In this document: positions 5,283 to 6,906 of the stretch, piece after piece
How positions within the stretch are numbered: position 1 is the first letter of the stretch
Layout: every line of letters begins with the position of its first letter
Source: Bermanella sp041589295
GTDB lineage: Bacteria > Pseudomonadota > Gammaproteobacteria > Pseudomonadales > Oceanobacteraceae
DNA length: 6,906 nt
Assembly (NCBI GenBank): GCA_041589295.1
Contig: JBFHVZ010000214.1
Coordinates: forward strand, 1-6,906
Reading direction: 5' to 3'
Position numbers and translations under genes: made by a program
Notes under the pieces: model-generated
What the model saw: only the letters and a program-made list of their open reading frames with translations
What the model was told of the DNA's origin: nothing
Database searches by the model: none

Positions 5283-6416
5283 ATGCTACGCCTGGTCGTT
5301 AAACAACTGATGCATGACAGGCTATTCAGCCTGTTATCCATCGGTGCACTTTCGATGGCTATTGCTGTCCTGTTGGTGTTGCTTGGTTTTGAGCAGGGGC
5401 AATATCGGCAACTTGAAAAGGCGGTTTTAAATCGAGGAGGCGATTTAATCGCGGTTCAAGCCAAGGTGGATGGTTTTATGGCCACCCGATCTTCTATTCC
5501 GCAATTTGCTCGAGAAAAAGTGGAGTCAATTGCCGGTGTTGCACAGGTTCATCCTATGACCACAGTACCCGCGATTTACCGTAACGGGGCTAATCAAACG
5601 CCCATATATATGATTGTTTTTGATTCGGCCGGTAGCGTCGGCCCTTTGCTGATGGGCGATGTAAAAGACAGAGGGCATTATATTGTTGTTGATCAGTCGT
5701 TGGCTCGTCGCTATCAACTATCGGTTGGTGATGAATTTTTAGTTTCTGATTTTTCCTTTGAAATATCTGCAATTAAGCAAGAGTCTGCTTTCATGACGCC
5801 TTTTGTTTTTATTAATTACGACGGACTGATTGACTTATTCTTGGATTCGGAAATTGCACCGGACCTGAGTACGTTTCCGCTACTTAGCTATATGATAATT
5901 GACGTTGAACATAGTGTTGATGTTGACAGGGTTAGGGCGTCTATTGAACAGAATCTCCCCGAGGTTGATGTATTTAAACCGACGGAGCTGGCAGCAAATG
6001 ATGTGCGTATGGGAGAAGGATTTTACAAACCCGTGCTAGGGCTATTGGCCATGGTAGGTGTTTTCTTGGCTAGTTTACTAGCCGCAATTCTTATGCTCTC
6101 GACCGTCTCTCGCAGTAAGCGAGATTTTGCCATTCTATCGGCCCTTGGTTTTCCGCTCACTTCGCTGCTGAAGTATGCCTTCATTTTTTCATTTGTTTTA
6201 ATTACATGCTCAATATTACTAGGTTTTGGTTTGGCGGCTCTGTTAATCTCGTTCATTGAATATGCGCGGCCTGTTTACGAATTCTATATCGTAAATCTGG
6301 CTGTCGGATTACGCCTGTTTTATATATTTTGGCTGCTTCTCTTGCTAGGAAGTTGCTTACCTTATTGGACGCTGAGAAATACTGACCCTCAAACTGCGAT
6401 GAGCGCACAACGATAA
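5283..6416 (+). CDS. MacB/FtsX-type ABC transporter permease
   Basis: This is a 377-aa inner-membrane subunit of an ABC transporter. Topology is typical of the MacB/LolC/DevC group: one N-terminal helix (about 15-35), a large periplasmic MacB_PCD-like domain (about 36-248), then three helices (about 250-273, 295-326 and 340-360) forming the FtsX domain. The FtsX signatures are visible: SRSKRDFAILSALGF after helix 2 and the C-terminal TDPQTAMS. The ATG at 5283 is preferred over the TTG at 5277 because AAGG lies 8 nt before it. The gap to the previous gene is 17 nt. Such permeases do not usually carry small substrates through the membrane; they transmit motion to periplasmic partners or extract lipids and lipoproteins. 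No ATPase gene is visible here and it presumably lies downstream. The substrate is unknown; context suggests copper or envelope stress. Confidence 0.88.
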   Translation: MLRLVVKQLMHDRLFSLLSIGALSMAIAVLLVLLGFEQGQYRQLEKAVLNRGGDLIAVQAKVDGFMATRSSIPQFAREKVESIAGVAQVHPMTTVPAIYRNGANQTPIYMIVFDSAGSVGPLLMGDVKDRGHYIVVDQSLARRYQLSVGDEFLVSDFSFEISAIKQESAFMTPFVFINYDGLIDLFLDSEIAPDLSTFPLLSYMIIDVEHSVDVDRVRASIEQNLPEVDVFKPTELAANDVRMGEGFYKPVLGLLAMVGVFLASLLAAILMLSTVSRSKRDFAILSALGFPLTSLLKYAFIFSFVLITCSILLGFGLAALLISFIEYARPVYEFYIVNLAVGLRLFYIFWLLLLLGSCLPYWTLRNTDPQTAMSAQR

Positions 6417-6450
6417 ATCGGGCATAGGCTAACTTTGGTGCGGGATAAAA

Positions 6451-6468
6451 ATGAGCATGGTACGTTAA
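6451..6468 (+). other. Possible five-codon leader ORF before the second permease
   Basis: GGGA at 6442-6445 is followed 5 nt later by an ATG and a five-codon frame (MSMVR, stop TAA at 6466-6468). The stop lies 1 nt before the likely start codon of the next permease, which itself has no clear ribosome-binding site. This could give translational coupling. It is a weak, purely sequence-based call that could be chance. Confidence 0.25.
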
Positions 6469-6469
6469 T

Positions 6470-6906
6470 ATGAATATGATATGGCTGTGGGGTTATAAAA
6501 CCCTAAGGCATAATATCGCGTCTACCTTGGCGAGTATTTTTGGTATTTCTGTTTCATTTTTTCTTGCATTGTTTTTTGCAGCAGTGTGGTCCGGTGAAAC
6601 CAAGCAAATTGTCGCCTATCCAAAGTCGTTAGATGCTGACCTATGGGTGATGCAAGATGGGGTGAGTAATATGCATATGGCATCTTCCTATCTGTGGGAT
6701 TGGAAAGCGGATGCAATCCGTAAGCTCAAAGGTGTAGCTCGGGTCACAGGCTTTGTTTATGTGAATACGCCAGTGAAAATCAACCAGGCAAAACTGTTTG
6801 CATTTGTCGTGGGCTTAGAAACCGGTGACAGCCCCGCCGCGAATGTCCACTTGGTGGCAGGCCGAAAAATTTTAGCCGAAGATGAAATCATACTACCCTC
6901 GCAAAC
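6470..6906 (+). CDS. Second MacB/FtsX-type ABC permease, N-terminal part (cut by window edge)
   Basis: The frame is open from the ATG at 6470 to the right edge, giving 145 visible residues. It starts MNMIWLWGYKTLRHN, followed by a hydrophobic helix (about 16-40), and then the start of a periplasmic domain. The segment ADLWVMQDGVSNMHM matches a pattern common in MacB_PCD-type permeases. The upstream in-frame stop (6452-6454) rules out an earlier start; ATG 6476 is the alternative. It lies 53 nt after the first permease, and the two differ in sequence, so they probably form a heterodimer as in LolC/LolE-like transporters. The FtsX domain and the ATPase subunit would be beyond the edge. No strong Shine-Dalgarno is visible. 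Confidence 0.85.
   Translation, partial: MNMIWLWGYKTLRHNIASTLASIFGISVSFFLALFFAAVWSGETKQIVAYPKSLDADLWVMQDGVSNMHMASSYLWDWKADAIRKLKGVARVTGFVYVNTPVKINQAKLFAFVVGLETGDSPAANVHLVAGRKILAEDEIILPSQ

Noticed and set aside
1..6906. CRISPR array, tRNA, rRNA or replication origin
   Set aside because: No regularly spaced repeats of CRISPR type, no cloverleaf-like sequence and no iteron cluster were seen; the short tandem repeats are in coding frames.

Overview
The window looks like part of an accessory copper-handling locus from a Gammaproteobacterium. That placement is an inference from three things: moderate GC content, an IS3-family transposase, and a perfect FNR-type box. The species cannot be named from this sequence. 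At the left edge (1-336) is the 3' end of an IS3-family insertion sequence, with the last part of its DDE transposase and a plausible terminal inverted repeat. Next comes about 470 bp without a convincing gene (337-804). It holds a perfect FNR/CRP-family box (406-419), a perfect 10-bp dyad resembling sites of copper/oxidant response regulators of the CusR/HprR/CopR type (432-453), and several weaker inverted repeats.

From 805 to the right edge, seven genes lie on the + strand with gaps of only 12-53 nt and no visible terminator, so they read as one operon. In order they are: a Cu(I)-exporting P1B-1 ATPase with two N-terminal HMA domains (805-3336); a small His-rich two-helix membrane protein of the DUF2933 type (3349-3663); an integral-membrane isoprenylcysteine carboxyl methyltransferase-like protein (3689-4318); an exported Met-rich protein, about a quarter Met in the mature form (4358-4858); a 123-aa protein with an HMA-like beta-alpha pattern but no CxxC (4894-5265); and two MacB/FtsX-type ABC permeases (5283-6416, and 6470 to the edge, cut off).

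The likely division of labour, inferred from the families, is this: the ATPase moves Cu(I) out of the cytoplasm, the His-rich and Met-rich proteins bind metal at the membrane and in the periplasm, and the methyltransferase and ABC permeases act on membrane or envelope components with unknown substrates. The most unusual features are the replacement of the standard GMxCxxC metal site by GMGSNHC in both HMA domains of the ATPase, a partner protein that also lacks CxxC, and the coupling of a copper ATPase operon to a pair of MacB/FtsX-like permeases.
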